Assembly: GCA_903843965.1 (NCBI GenBank)
Contig: CAIMRY010000023.1
Location: 1 to 64,000, forward strand
DNA length: 64,000 bases
Reading direction: 5' to 3'
DNA from: an uncultured delta proteobacterium
Lineage (GTDB): Bacteria > Desulfobacterota > Desulfovibrionia > Desulfovibrionales > Desulfovibrionaceae
The translations under genes and the position numbers were made by a program. The notes under the pieces were generated by a model that was not told the origin of the DNA, made no database searches, and saw nothing but the letters and a program-made list of their open reading frames with translations. Positions 40,534 through 48,876 of the stretch are shown here, one piece after another (the first letter of the stretch is position 1; every line of letters starts with the position of its first letter).

Positions 40534-43500
40534 TCACCCTCCCGGCAGCTCCGGGAACCCCGGCCAGGCCTCTGCCGCGCCCGCGCCGATGAGCTCCAGG
40601 GCCTCGGCCTCGGAAAGGGCCGGGGCAAAGAGGTAGCCCTGGGCGTACTGGCAGCCCAGGCCGGAAAGGTAGGCCAACTGCTCCACGGTCTCCACGCCCT
40701 CGGCCACGACCTTGAGGTTCAGGCCCGCGCCCAGGGTCGTCAGGGTCTTGACGATGGCCTCGCTGCCGCCGCCCGCCTCCCGGCCCAGCCCGGCCACGAA
40801 ATCCCGGTCGATCTTGATGGCGTCGACGCTGAAGCGCCGGATATAGGACAGCGAGGAGTAGCCGGTGCCGAAGTCGTCGATGCACAGGCCCAGGCCCAGC
40901 TCGCGGATCCTGGCCGCCACCTCCCTGGCGCCGCCCATGTTGTCCAGGAGCACGCTCTCGGTGATCTCCAGCGCGATGCCCCTGGGGTCCACCCCGCAGG
41001 AGCGCAGGGTCTGCTCCAGGTGCCCCACCAGCATGGGGCTGCGGAAGTGCTTGGCCGAGATGTTGATGTTCGTGGCGAAGTCCGCTCGGCTCCGGGCCGG
41101 CCGGGCCTCCAGCGCCTGCTCGAAGTTGCGGATGGAGCAGCAGGCCTGGGCAAAGACCCAGTAGTCCAGGGGGTAGATGATGCCGGTTTCCTCGGCCAGG
41201 GGGATGAACTCGCCGGGCAGCATCTCGCGCCCGCCCTCGCGCCGCCAGCGCAGCAGCACCTCGAACCCGGCAAGGCGGCGCGCGCGGATGTTCAAGATGG
41301 GCTGGAACAGCAGCACCAGCTCCTCCAGATCCAGGCTCGGGTCCAGGGCCCGGCGCAGGGCCACCTCGATCTCCATGGTCTCCAGGGCCTTGGTGTGCAT
41401 CTTCTGGTTGAAGACCTTGAAGCGGCTCTTGCCCATGGTCTTAGCGTGGTACATGGCCGTGTCCGCGTCGCGCAGGAGCGCCTCGGGCCGGTCGTAGCGC
41501 TCGGTGCGCAGCACTATGCCCAGGCTGCCGGAGGTCATGACCTCGCGCCCGTCCAGGTCCAGCGGCTGGCAGATGTCGTCCAGGATGCGCCGGGAGAAGT
41601 GGATGGCGTCGCGCGGGGCGGTGATGTCCTCCAGCAGGATGGCGAACTCGTCGCCGCCGAAGCGGGCCACGGTGTCCGTGCTGCGGGCGCAGTTCAAAAG
41701 CGCCCTGGCCACGTGGCGCAGCAGTTGGTCGCCGATGTCGTGGCCCAGGCTGTCGTTGATGACCTTGAAGCGGTCCAGATCCATGTACAGCACGGCGAAA
41801 CGGAAGTCCGGGCGGCGGCGGGCGCGCTCCATGGCCATGCGCAGGTGGTCCATGAACAGCTGGCGGTTGGGCAGGCCGGTGAGGGAGTCGTGGAAGGCCT
41901 GGTGCATCAGGCGATCCTCGGCCTCTTTGCGCAGGGTGATGTCGCTGACGAAGCCCTCGTAGAACAGGGTCTGCCCTGCGGGGTTCACGACCTTGCGCGC
42001 GTTCTCGGAGATCCAGATCACCGAGCCGTCGCGGCGGCGCACCTGGGACTCGAAGTTCCGCACCTGGCCCTGCTCCTCCATGGTGGCCAAAAACACGTCG
42101 CGCCGGGACTCCTCCACATAGGGGCTGACGTCGGACAGGGCGCTGATGTGCTCATCCGGCGTGGCGTAGCCGAAGATGTGGGCCATGGCCGGGTTGGCCG
42201 AAAGGTAGCGTCCTTCTGGCGAGAACTGGTAGATGCCCTCGGCCGCGTTCTCGAAGATGCCCCGGAACTTGGCCTCGGCCCGGCGCAGGGCGTCGCCCAC
42301 CACCTTGCGTTCGGCCACCTCGATCTTGAGCTGGGTGTTGGTGCGCGAGAGGTCGCGGGTGCGCTCGGCCACCATGCGCTCCAGAAGCGCGCGCGACTGC
42401 TCGCGCTCCTGCTCGGCCTTCTTGGCCACGGAAACGTCGCGCAGGATGCAGACCTGCACCGCACCGCCCGTAAGCCGCACGCCGGACACGGTGATCTCCG
42501 CCGGGAAGCTGGCGCCGTCCGGCCGGGTTGCCAGCACCTCGCGCGGGGCCGCAGTGGCCCGCAGGGCGTCGGCCCGGGACAGGGTGGCCGCATGGCCCAC
42601 CTCCGCGCCAAAGACCTCGGTGCAGGGACGCCCGGCCAGGTCCTGCCCGGCCAGGCCGAACATGCGCAACAGCGCCGGGTTGTGCCGCACGATGAGCCCG
42701 GCCTCGTCGACCACCAGAAGTCCGTCGGCTATGTTGCCCACGATGGCCGAGAGCGAGCCCAGGGCGTCCTCCAGCCCGCTGGTGGCCTCGCGCACGCTGC
42801 TCTCCAGCTGGGTCACGTGGCCCTCTATCTGCCCGGCCATGCTGCGCATGGCCTCGGCCAGGGAGCCGATCTCGTCGTCGGAACGCACCTCGCAGGTGGC
42901 CGAAAAGTCGTGGTTGGCCACGCGCTGGGCGTAGTCCGCCAGCTTGCGCAGGGGACCGGTGACGCCCCGGCTGAAGAAGAAGGCCAGGAAGATGAAGGCC
43001 AAAAACACGCCCAGGGTCAGCATCTGCTGGCGGAAGATGGCCTGGCCGATGGCCTTGCGGATGGGCGCCTTGTCCAGGCCGATGTGCACATAGCCGCCCT
43101 TGCCCCCCAGCACGGGCTGGGCCACGTGGATGACCTCCATGTCCGGGGGCAGGGTCAGGGTGCTGGTTTCGTGCCCGGCGCCGAAGTGTGCCTGGCCCGG
43201 GGTGTCGCGCACGATGGCCAGGACCTCCTCGGGCACCACCGGGGTGAAGGTGTGGGCCACCACCTCGCCGTGGGGGTCGACCACGAGGATGTACGACAGG
43301 CCGCCCATTTCCTGGTGCAGGTCGATGGCCGCCTGGATGGCCCCGGCGTTCTGGCTCAGCAGGGTCTCGGTGTTGCCGTCGGCGATGCTGCGGGCCAGGG
43401 CCACGGCCCGGCCCTCGTACTCGCGCACCATGGAGTCGTTGAGCTCCCGGCCGGAGAGGATCGACGTGGCCACGGCCATGACGCCGAAGGCCGCGACCAT

Positions 43501-43539
43501 GAACACCAGAAGGCGCAGGAACAATCCCTGGAACCTCAT
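40534..43539 (-). CDS. Membrane PAS-GGDEF-EAL cyclic-di-GMP signalling protein
   Basis: A 1001-aa bifunctional candidate. An N-terminal TM (about 7-29), periplasmic sensor domain (about 30-170), second TM (about 172-192), HAMP (about 193-247), two PAS domains (about 265-395 and 430-555), GGDEF (about 560-720) and EAL (about 740-985). The cyclase motif is intact (GGDEF at 628-632), and the phosphodiesterase motif reads E760-V-L with DFGTGYSSLSYI and AEGVET also present, so both activities are possible. Its ATG overlaps the stop of the solute-binding protein gene by four bases; the periplasmic protein probably reports ligand to this sensor. It controls a c-di-GMP output such as attachment or motility, by family inference. 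Confidence 0.95.
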   Translation of the reverse strand: MRFQGLFLRLLVFMVAAFGVMAVATSILSGRELNDSMVREYEGRAVALARSIADGNTETLLSQNAGAIQAAIDLHQEMGGLSYILVVDPHGEVVAHTFTPVVPEEVLAIVRDTPGQAHFGAGHETSTLTLPPDMEVIHVAQPVLGGKGGYVHIGLDKAPIRKAIGQAIFRQQMLTLGVFLAFIFLAFFFSRGVTGPLRKLADYAQRVANHDFSATCEVRSDDEIGSLAEAMRSMAGQIEGHVTQLESSVREATSGLEDALGSLSAIVGNIADGLLVVDEAGLIVRHNPALLRMFGLAGQDLAGRPCTEVFGAEVGHAATLSRADALRATAAPREVLATRPDGASFPAEITVSGVRLTGGAVQVCILRDVSVAKKAEQEREQSRALLERMVAERTRDLSRTNTQLKIEVAERKVVGDALRRAEAKFRGIFENAAEGIYQFSPEGRYLSANPAMAHIFGYATPDEHISALSDVSPYVEESRRDVFLATMEEQGQVRNFESQVRRRDGSVIWISENARKVVNPAGQTLFYEGFVSDITLRKEAEDRLMHQAFHDSLTGLPNRQLFMDHLRMAMERARRRPDFRFAVLYMDLDRFKVINDSLGHDIGDQLLRHVARALLNCARSTDTVARFGGDEFAILLEDITAPRDAIHFSRRILDDICQPLDLDGREVMTSGSLGIVLRTERYDRPEALLRDADTAMYHAKTMGKSRFKVFNQKMHTKALETMEIEVALRRALDPSLDLEELVLLFQPILNIRARRLAGFEVLLRWRREGGREMLPGEFIPLAEETGIIYPLDYWVFAQACCSIRNFEQALEARPARSRADFATNINISAKHFRSPMLVGHLEQTLRSCGVDPRGIALEITESVLLDNMGGAREVAARIRELGLGLCIDDFGTGYSSLSYIRRFSVDAIKIDRDFVAGLGREAGGGSEAIVKTLTTLGAGLNLKVVAEGVETVEQLAYLSGLGCQYAQGYLFAPALSEAEALELIGAGAAEAWPGFPELPGG

Positions 43540-44852
43540 GGCTGGCCCCCGGGCAGCGCCTTCACGTTCTGGAAGCCGCCGCCCCGGTAGACCACCAGGT
43601 AGGTCTGGCGCAGGCCCTGGTTGTGCCCCGGCCCGAAGCTGACCTTTTCGCCGATGCCGATGTCCAGGCCCTTCATGCCCTGCAGCATCTCGATCAGGCG
43701 GGCGCGGGTGGGCGCGTCGGCCATGCGGCGCACGGCCTCGGCCAGCACCTGCCCGGCCAGGAAACCCTCAAAGCTGACGAAGCTGCGGCTGTTCGGGATA
43801 TACTCCTCGTGCATCAACTGGGCCGGCAGGGCCACGCGCGCCTGGTCCATGACCTGGCGGTACAGCCTTGCCGCTGGCAGGGCCGGGTCGTCGAAGCTGG
43901 GCACCACCTGGGAGAAGACCAGCCCGGTGGTGTAGTCGCGCTCGGTCACCTTTGCCTGCGCCAGCAGGAACTTGATCAGGTTGTCGGCGTCGGCGAAGGA
44001 CAGGGTGGCGATGGGCGCGCTGACGCCTGCGTCGCGCGCGTCGCGGATGAAGGCCGCACAGGCCGGGGCCGTGCCCACGGTGATGATCGCGTCGGGCCGG
44101 GCGGCCTGCAGCAGGCCCACCTCGCGGCGGAAGTCCTGGGTGTAGGCCGCGCCCCGGCGGTAGGTGGCGTCGGCCACGATGGACAGGCCGTGGGCCGAAA
44201 GGGCCCGGCGCACGCCGTCCCAGCCGTTGCGGCCGTACACGTCGCCCTGGTGGAACACGGCGATGCGGCGCTTGCCTGCGGCGTACAGGGCCTCCATCAG
44301 GCCCCGGGTCTCGTCGAAATACGAGGCCCGCAGGTTGAAGACAAAGGCGTCGTAGGGCCGCTCGCGCAGGAGGTCGGCCCCGGTGAAGGGAAAGAGCAGG
44401 ATCATGCGCTCGGACTCGTAGTGCTTGAGCAGGGGCAGCACGCGGGCCGTGGTGGGCGTGCCCACGTAGCCCAAGAGCGCGAACACGCGCTCCTGCTCCA
44501 CAAAGCCGATGGTGTTGGAAAGCGCAGGCAGCGGGGCGTAGCCGTCGTCGCGCACAGAGAGCACCAGCCGCCAGCCCCTGGCCCCGCCGTGGGCGTTGGT
44601 ATGCTCGAAGCTGGCCATGAGCCCCCGGTAATACTCCATGCCCAGGCCGCGCGCCGGACCGCTGAAGGCCGCCGACATGCCGAAGACCAGCTCGCGGCTG
44701 GCCGCCTGGGCCGGTGCGGCCCAGCCCAGGGCCAGGACCAGGCATTGCGACAGGCACAGGGCCAGGCGCAGCACAAGGCCCGGGCCCCGGCGCGCAGGGC
44801 GGGCGCAGGGCGTTCCGGCCAGGGCCTTGACGGTGCTGGAGGGATGAAACAT
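43536..44852 (-). CDS. Periplasmic ligand-binding protein (Peripla_BP_6) for a c-di-GMP sensor
   Basis: A 438-aa exported protein related to branched-chain amino acid-binding proteins. The start at 44852 is chosen for GGAG 5 nt upstream; ATGs at 44891 and 44933 are alternatives. The signal peptide ends near AAPAQA-AS (residue 51). The mature part opens LVFGMSAAFSGPARGLGMEYY, the standard ligand-binding start, and keeps the two-lobe pattern. No transporter genes accompany it. Instead it overlaps the PAS-GGDEF-EAL gene, a recurring arrangement in which the binding protein acts as extracytoplasmic input to a signalling enzyme rather than in uptake. Confidence 0.9.
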   Translation of the reverse strand: MFHPSSTVKALAGTPCARPARRGPGLVLRLALCLSQCLVLALGWAAPAQAASRELVFGMSAAFSGPARGLGMEYYRGLMASFEHTNAHGGARGWRLVLSVRDDGYAPLPALSNTIGFVEQERVFALLGYVGTPTTARVLPLLKHYESERMILLFPFTGADLLRERPYDAFVFNLRASYFDETRGLMEALYAAGKRRIAVFHQGDVYGRNGWDGVRRALSAHGLSIVADATYRRGAAYTQDFRREVGLLQAARPDAIITVGTAPACAAFIRDARDAGVSAPIATLSFADADNLIKFLLAQAKVTERDYTTGLVFSQVVPSFDDPALPAARLYRQVMDQARVALPAQLMHEEYIPNSRSFVSFEGFLAGQVLAEAVRRMADAPTRARLIEMLQGMKGLDIGIGEKVSFGPGHNQGLRQTYLVVYRGGGFQNVKALPGGQP

Positions 44853-45044
44853 GGTGCTCCGGGCCGCATGCGGGCACACGCCCGCGTTCATAAATCCACC
44901 TTGCAATATCGGCCTATTCCCTGGAAAGATCAAGACCTGGGTTTTTCTGGCCCTTTTGCCACTGTTCCGGCCGGTTTATTTCCGCCGGGCGCGGCTGCCG
45001 GGTCGGGCAGCGGTTCGGCTGCCGGGACAGACCGTTGCGCGCCT

Positions 45045-45926
45045 TCACTCCCCGCCTATCTCCCCGGTGCCCGCACGCGCATCCGCACGCGCATCCTCTC
45101 GCGCATCCTCTCGCGCATCCACGCACGCATCCACGCACGCATCCACGCACGCATCCACGCACGCATCGGCCCGCGCATCGGCCCGCGCATCGGCCCGCGC
45201 AGCCACCCAGCGCACCTGGCGGCACACGCCCATGAGCAGGTTGAACTCGTTGCGCCGCAGGCGAAACCGGGCGAAAAAGCGGCGCACCGGCAGCATCCAG
45301 TAGTCCTGGTTCTGGTCCTTCAGAAAGCCGATGGCCGAAAGCGCCACCTGCATGCTGGCGAACAGAGCGTCGCGCTCCTCAAAGGACGCATCACGCTCCG
45401 TCGGCGGGCCCTTGGGCGCAAAGGGCTGTTCCAGCGAACCCACGAAACACTCGTAGAGCAGGATCAGCACGGCCTGCGACAAATTGAGCGAGGTGCACTC
45501 AGGACTGGCCGGGATCATCACCAGCTGGTCGCACAGGCTGGTCTCCTCGTTGGTCAGGCCCCGGTCCTCGGGTCCGAAGACGAGCGCCACGCGGCCGCCC
45601 TCGGCCAGGCGCGGGAGCACGTGCTCTTGGGCCATGCCCGCCGGGGAAAGCAGGCCCTTGCGCCAGCCGCCGGTGCGCGCCGTGGTGCCGATGGCCAGGG
45701 CCGTGCCGGAGAGCGCCTGGCGCAGGTCCGGCACGATGCGCGCGGACTCAAGAATGTGCCGGGCGTGGAAGGTGGCCAGCGGCGCGGCCTTTTCCAGGTC
45801 AAAGCCCTGGGGGTCAACCAGGATCAGATTCCGTGCGCCCATGTTGAGCATGGCCCGGGCCACGGAGCCGATGTTCTCCGGGTACTTGGGGCGAAAGAGC
45901 ACGATGTCGAGGTTCGAAAGGGGCAT
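45045..45926 (-). CDS. trmJ: TrmJ-like tRNA (cytidine/uridine-2'-O-)-methyltransferase with a repeat tail
   Basis: A SPOUT-fold RNA methyltransferase, 293 aa. Signatures are VLFRPKYPENIGSVARAM at the N-terminus, the knot sequences ALVFGPEDRGLTNEE and IPASPECTSLNLSQAV, and the helical C-terminal extension typical of TrmJ (RNEFNLLMGVCRQV). TrmJ modifies position 32 of certain tRNAs. The start at 45926 has GGAG 5 nt upstream. After residue about 243 the protein ends in a bizarre tail made of tetrapeptide units (ARAD, ACVD, ARED) from a 12-nt tandem repeat at about 45065-45210. The tail is not part of the fold and contains four cysteines. Divergent from the malic enzyme gene. Confidence 0.9.
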   Translation of the reverse strand: MPLSNLDIVLFRPKYPENIGSVARAMLNMGARNLILVDPQGFDLEKAAPLATFHARHILESARIVPDLRQALSGTALAIGTTARTGGWRKGLLSPAGMAQEHVLPRLAEGGRVALVFGPEDRGLTNEETSLCDQLVMIPASPECTSLNLSQAVLILLYECFVGSLEQPFAPKGPPTERDASFEERDALFASMQVALSAIGFLKDQNQDYWMLPVRRFFARFRLRRNEFNLLMGVCRQVRWVAARADARADARADACVDACVDACVDACVDAREDAREDARADARAGTGEIGGE

Positions 45927-46052
45927 GCGGGCTCCGGCTGTTGGTGTGCTTCCCGGCGCGGGCCTTGACGGGGCTCTCTGGGCCAACTAAAGTCCGGGGA
46001 CGTGCCTGTGTCGGCACAACCCCGGAATCCACCTCTAACAGGAGAACCCGTC

Positions 46053-47369
46053 ATGGCGCTGTATACCAAGGAAGAGGCCCTCAAGTACCATTCGATGAAG
46101 CGCAAGGGCAAGCTTGAGGTCGTGTCCATCAAACCCTGCGAGACGCAGCGGGACCTGTCCATGGCCTACACCCCCGGCGTGGCCGACGCCTGCCGGGCCA
46201 TCCACGCCGATGTGGAGAAGGTTTACGAGTACACCAACAAGGGCAACCTCGTGGCCGTGGTTTCCAATGGAACCGCAGTGCTCGGCCTGGGCAACATCGG
46301 GCCCGAGGCGGGCAAGCCGGTCATGGAAGGCAAGGGCGTGCTCTTCAAGATCTTCGCCGACATCGACGTCTACGACCTGAACATCCGCCAGCTCGACCCG
46401 GACAAGGTCATCGAGTTCTGCAAGATGCTCGAGCCGACCTTTGGCGGCATCAACCTTGAGGACATCAAGGCCCCGGAATGCTTCAAGATCGAGCAGACGC
46501 TGATCAAGGAGATGGGCATTCCCGTGTTCCACGACGACCAGCACGGCACGGCCATCATCTCCGGCGCGGGCCTCATGAACGTGCTCGAGATCGGCGGCAA
46601 GAACATCAAGGACCTCAAGGTCGTGGTTTCCGGCGCGGGCGCAGCCGCCATCTCCTGCTCGCGCTTCTACGAGGCCATGGGCCTGAACAAGGGCCAGATC
46701 TGGATGTTCGACTCCAAGGGCCTGCTGCACACCGGCCGCACGGACATGAACGCCGAGAAGACCTACTATGCCCAGCCCAAGGCCTGCACCATGGCCGAGG
46801 CCATGACCGGCGCGGACATGTTCCTGGGCCTGTCCGGCAAGGACGTCATCAACGCCGAGAACGTCAAGTCCATGGCCAAGAACCCGGTGATCTTCGCCTG
46901 CGCCAACCCGGACCCGGAGATCGCCTACTCCGTGGCCAAGGGCGCCCGCACCGACCTGATCATGGCCACCGGCCGCTCGGACACGCCCAACCAGATCAAC
47001 AACGTGCTGGGCTTCCCGTTCATCTTCCGCGGCGCGCTCGACGTCCGCTCCAAGGTCATCAACGAGCAGATGAAGCTGGCCGCAGCCAAGGCCCTGGCCG
47101 CCCTGGCCAAGGAGCCCGTATCGCCCGAGGTCTGCGCCATCTACGGCGTCAAGGAGCTCAAGTTCGGCATAGACTACATCATCCCCAAGGCGCTGGACCC
47201 ACGCGTGCTCGAGTGGGTGTCCCCGGCCGTGGCCCAGGCAGCCATGGATTCCGGCGTGGCCACCATCCAGCTGGACATCAAGCAGTACAAGAAGGACCTC
47301 GCCGCGCGCATGACCGCCTCCAAGGCGCGCACCAAGATGATCGTCGAATCCTTCGGCTACGACCTGTAG
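46053..47369 (+). CDS. maeB: NADP-type malic enzyme
   Basis: A 438-aa malic enzyme of the short bacterial type (without the phosphotransacetylase-like C-terminal domain of E. coli MaeB). It decarboxylates malate to pyruvate with reduction of NAD(P)+. Conserved stretches are [13 protein letters not shown] (substrate site), [28 protein letters not shown] and the Rossmann segment [20 protein letters not shown]; the last supports NAD(P) binding. AGGAG lies 7 nt before ATG 46053. A strong terminator follows at 47397. Cofactor preference cannot be certain from sequence alone. In sulfate reducers this enzyme links C4 acids to pyruvate oxidation. Confidence 0.94.
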   Translation: MALYTKEEALKYHSMKRKGKLEVVSIKPCETQRDLSMAYTPGVADACRAIHADVEKVYEYTNKGNLVAVVSNGTAVLGLGNIGPEAGKPVMEGKGVLFKIFADIDVYDLNIRQLDPDKVIEFCKMLEPTFGGINLEDIKAPECFKIEQTLIKEMGIPVFHDDQHGTAIISGAGLMNVLEIGGKNIKDLKVVVSGAGAAAISCSRFYEAMGLNKGQIWMFDSKGLLHTGRTDMNAEKTYYAQPKACTMAEAMTGADMFLGLSGKDVINAENVKSMAKNPVIFACANPDPEIAYSVAKGARTDLIMATGRSDTPNQINNVLGFPFIFRGALDVRSKVINEQMKLAAAKALAALAKEPVSPEVCAIYGVKELKFGIDYIIPKALDPRVLEWVSPAVAQAAMDSGVATIQLDIKQYKKDLAARMTASKARTKMIVESFGYDL

Positions 47370-47396
47370 CCCGGACGGCGAGATCGCCAGACATGC

Positions 47397-47426
47397 AAAG
47401 GCCCGGGGGAGACTCCGGGCCTTTTT
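47397..47426 (+). terminator. Intrinsic terminator of the malic enzyme gene
   Basis: A 10-bp stem (47397-47406 with 47415-47424) with an 8-nt loop runs into TTTTT (47422-47426), 28 nt after the stop codon. The A/T tracts on both sides allow it to work in both directions. Confidence 0.88.
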
Positions 47427-47543
47427 CGTGGGGGGGGACTTGTATTTCGTGGGCTGAACAGAGGGGACGCCGATCATGCGCGGCCAAGCCCAAACCCGGC
47501 TGCGGCGCGGACGGCTTGGACGATTTGGACGGGGCGGGCAGGT

Positions 47544-48869
47544 CTATTGCTGCGGGCACTGCCTGCTGGCCATGGAGTCCTTGAGCCCCTGCACCTTCCA
47601 GCGCAGCTTGGCCATTTCGCCCTCCATGACGGCCTGGTTGCGGCGGTACTCGGCCAGGTCCGCGGCGCTGATGCCATAACCGATGGCCGCGACCTGGAGC
47701 TTGATGCCGATGACCGCGGCCTTGAAGGCCAGCTTGCCCGCCGGGCCGCCGCCGTACTCCGCCAGGTGCTCGCCCGCGAACTCCCAGCCTCCGGCGTCGT
47801 TCATGAACTTGTCGTTGAAGTCGTCCACGGCCCGCAGCAGCTTGGCCCGGACGGTCGGGTCCGGCTCGTGGCCCGCCCTGGCCGCAGTCGCATACTGATA
47901 GGTCATGTCCGTCAGGTCCGCCGCAGTGCCGCCAGCCTCCATGCCCTTGTCGACCCACTCCCTGGCCTGCCTGATCTGCTGGGGCGTGAGCTTGCGCGCA
48001 TTCTTGCGCAGGCCCCCGGTCTTCTCCAGCTCGTCCAGGCCTTTCTTCATGCTTTGCAGGCTGTTCTTGGCCTTGATGAAATTCTGCAGCCGGTCCTGGA
48101 AGGCGTCGATTGCGGCTCCCCCCGCCGCCTCGGCGACCGTCTGCGTGGCGTCGCCTATGGCCTCTTTCTTGCCCGCCTCGGCCTCGCGGATGAACACCTC
48201 GTTCTTGGCCATGACGTTTTCGGCCCGCTCGACCCCGATGCGCAGGCGCGCCAGGGTCTCGGCCATCTCCTTGCATGCGGCCGGGTCAGCGGCCTGCGTT
48301 GCTGTCGGCTTGCGCCGCGCCTCCGCGCTGACGGCCGAAAAGTCCAGCCCCGCGCTTTCGGGCAGGCCATGCAGGCTCCCGCCGATCTCCTGCGCATTCC
48401 TGTTGCGGTCCGCCTGGGCCTCTTGCGCGGCCCGCAAGCGGCGGGCTTCCTCGGCCTGCTGGGCCGCAAGCTGGGTGTCCTGGAGCTGCTGCGCCGCGTC
48501 CATCTGTTTCTGGTTCGAGCGCTCGATGGCGGCGTGGTCGATGGTCAGCGACTGGTTCAGGCCATCCTGGATGCCTTTCAGGGCCGCCGCCTTGGTGCTG
48601 TACTGGTAGGAGCTGCGGCCATGCCCCGCTGAACCGGAGGAGGAGGAGGAGCCGCTGGAGGTGCTGGTGCACACGGGCATGTTCGAATTTCCGTTGCTGC
48701 AGTCGCACTGGTGGGTTTGCAGGTATTGCCGCATGCCGGGGTCCTGCTGCCAGGCCCGGAGCGTTCCATCGCAGACCACCCCGGCCCGGCAGGGCGCCGC
48801 CGCAAGCAGCAGGCCTCCGGTCAGGGTCAAGGCCAGGGCCAAGTTTCGTCGCGCCGGGCAGGTCGGCAT
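47544..48869 (-). CDS. Exported coiled-coil protein, partner of the ankyrin lipoprotein
   Basis: A 441-aa exported protein I do not recognise. The signal peptide covers residues 1-29 (cleavage near CRA-GV). A Ser/Gly-rich low-complexity stretch (about 70-85) is followed by long helical regions: Gln/Ala-rich (AAQQLQDTQLAAQQAEEARR, about 125-145), then several helices to the C-terminus including a small hydrophobic segment near 395-412. Cysteines are clustered in the N-terminal 75 residues (CDGTL, CDCSN, VCTS), consistent with periplasmic disulfides. The gene starts 7 nt after the stop of the ankyrin lipoprotein gene, with GGAG upstream, so they form one operon. Role unknown. Confidence 0.8.
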   Translation of the reverse strand: MPTCPARRNLALALTLTGGLLLAAAPCRAGVVCDGTLRAWQQDPGMRQYLQTHQCDCSNGNSNMPVCTSTSSGSSSSSGSAGHGRSSYQYSTKAAALKGIQDGLNQSLTIDHAAIERSNQKQMDAAQQLQDTQLAAQQAEEARRLRAAQEAQADRNRNAQEIGGSLHGLPESAGLDFSAVSAEARRKPTATQAADPAACKEMAETLARLRIGVERAENVMAKNEVFIREAEAGKKEAIGDATQTVAEAAGGAAIDAFQDRLQNFIKAKNSLQSMKKGLDELEKTGGLRKNARKLTPQQIRQAREWVDKGMEAGGTAADLTDMTYQYATAARAGHEPDPTVRAKLLRAVDDFNDKFMNDAGGWEFAGEHLAEYGGGPAGKLAFKAAVIGIKLQVAAIGYGISAADLAEYRRNQAVMEGEMAKLRWKVQGLKDSMASRQCPQQ

Positions 48870-48876
48870 GGCGCGC

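Noticed and set aside
45065-45210. CRISPR-like array of short repeats
   Set aside because: The unit is 12 nt without spacers, is in frame with trmJ, and no cas genes are nearby. The same applies to 17361-17413.
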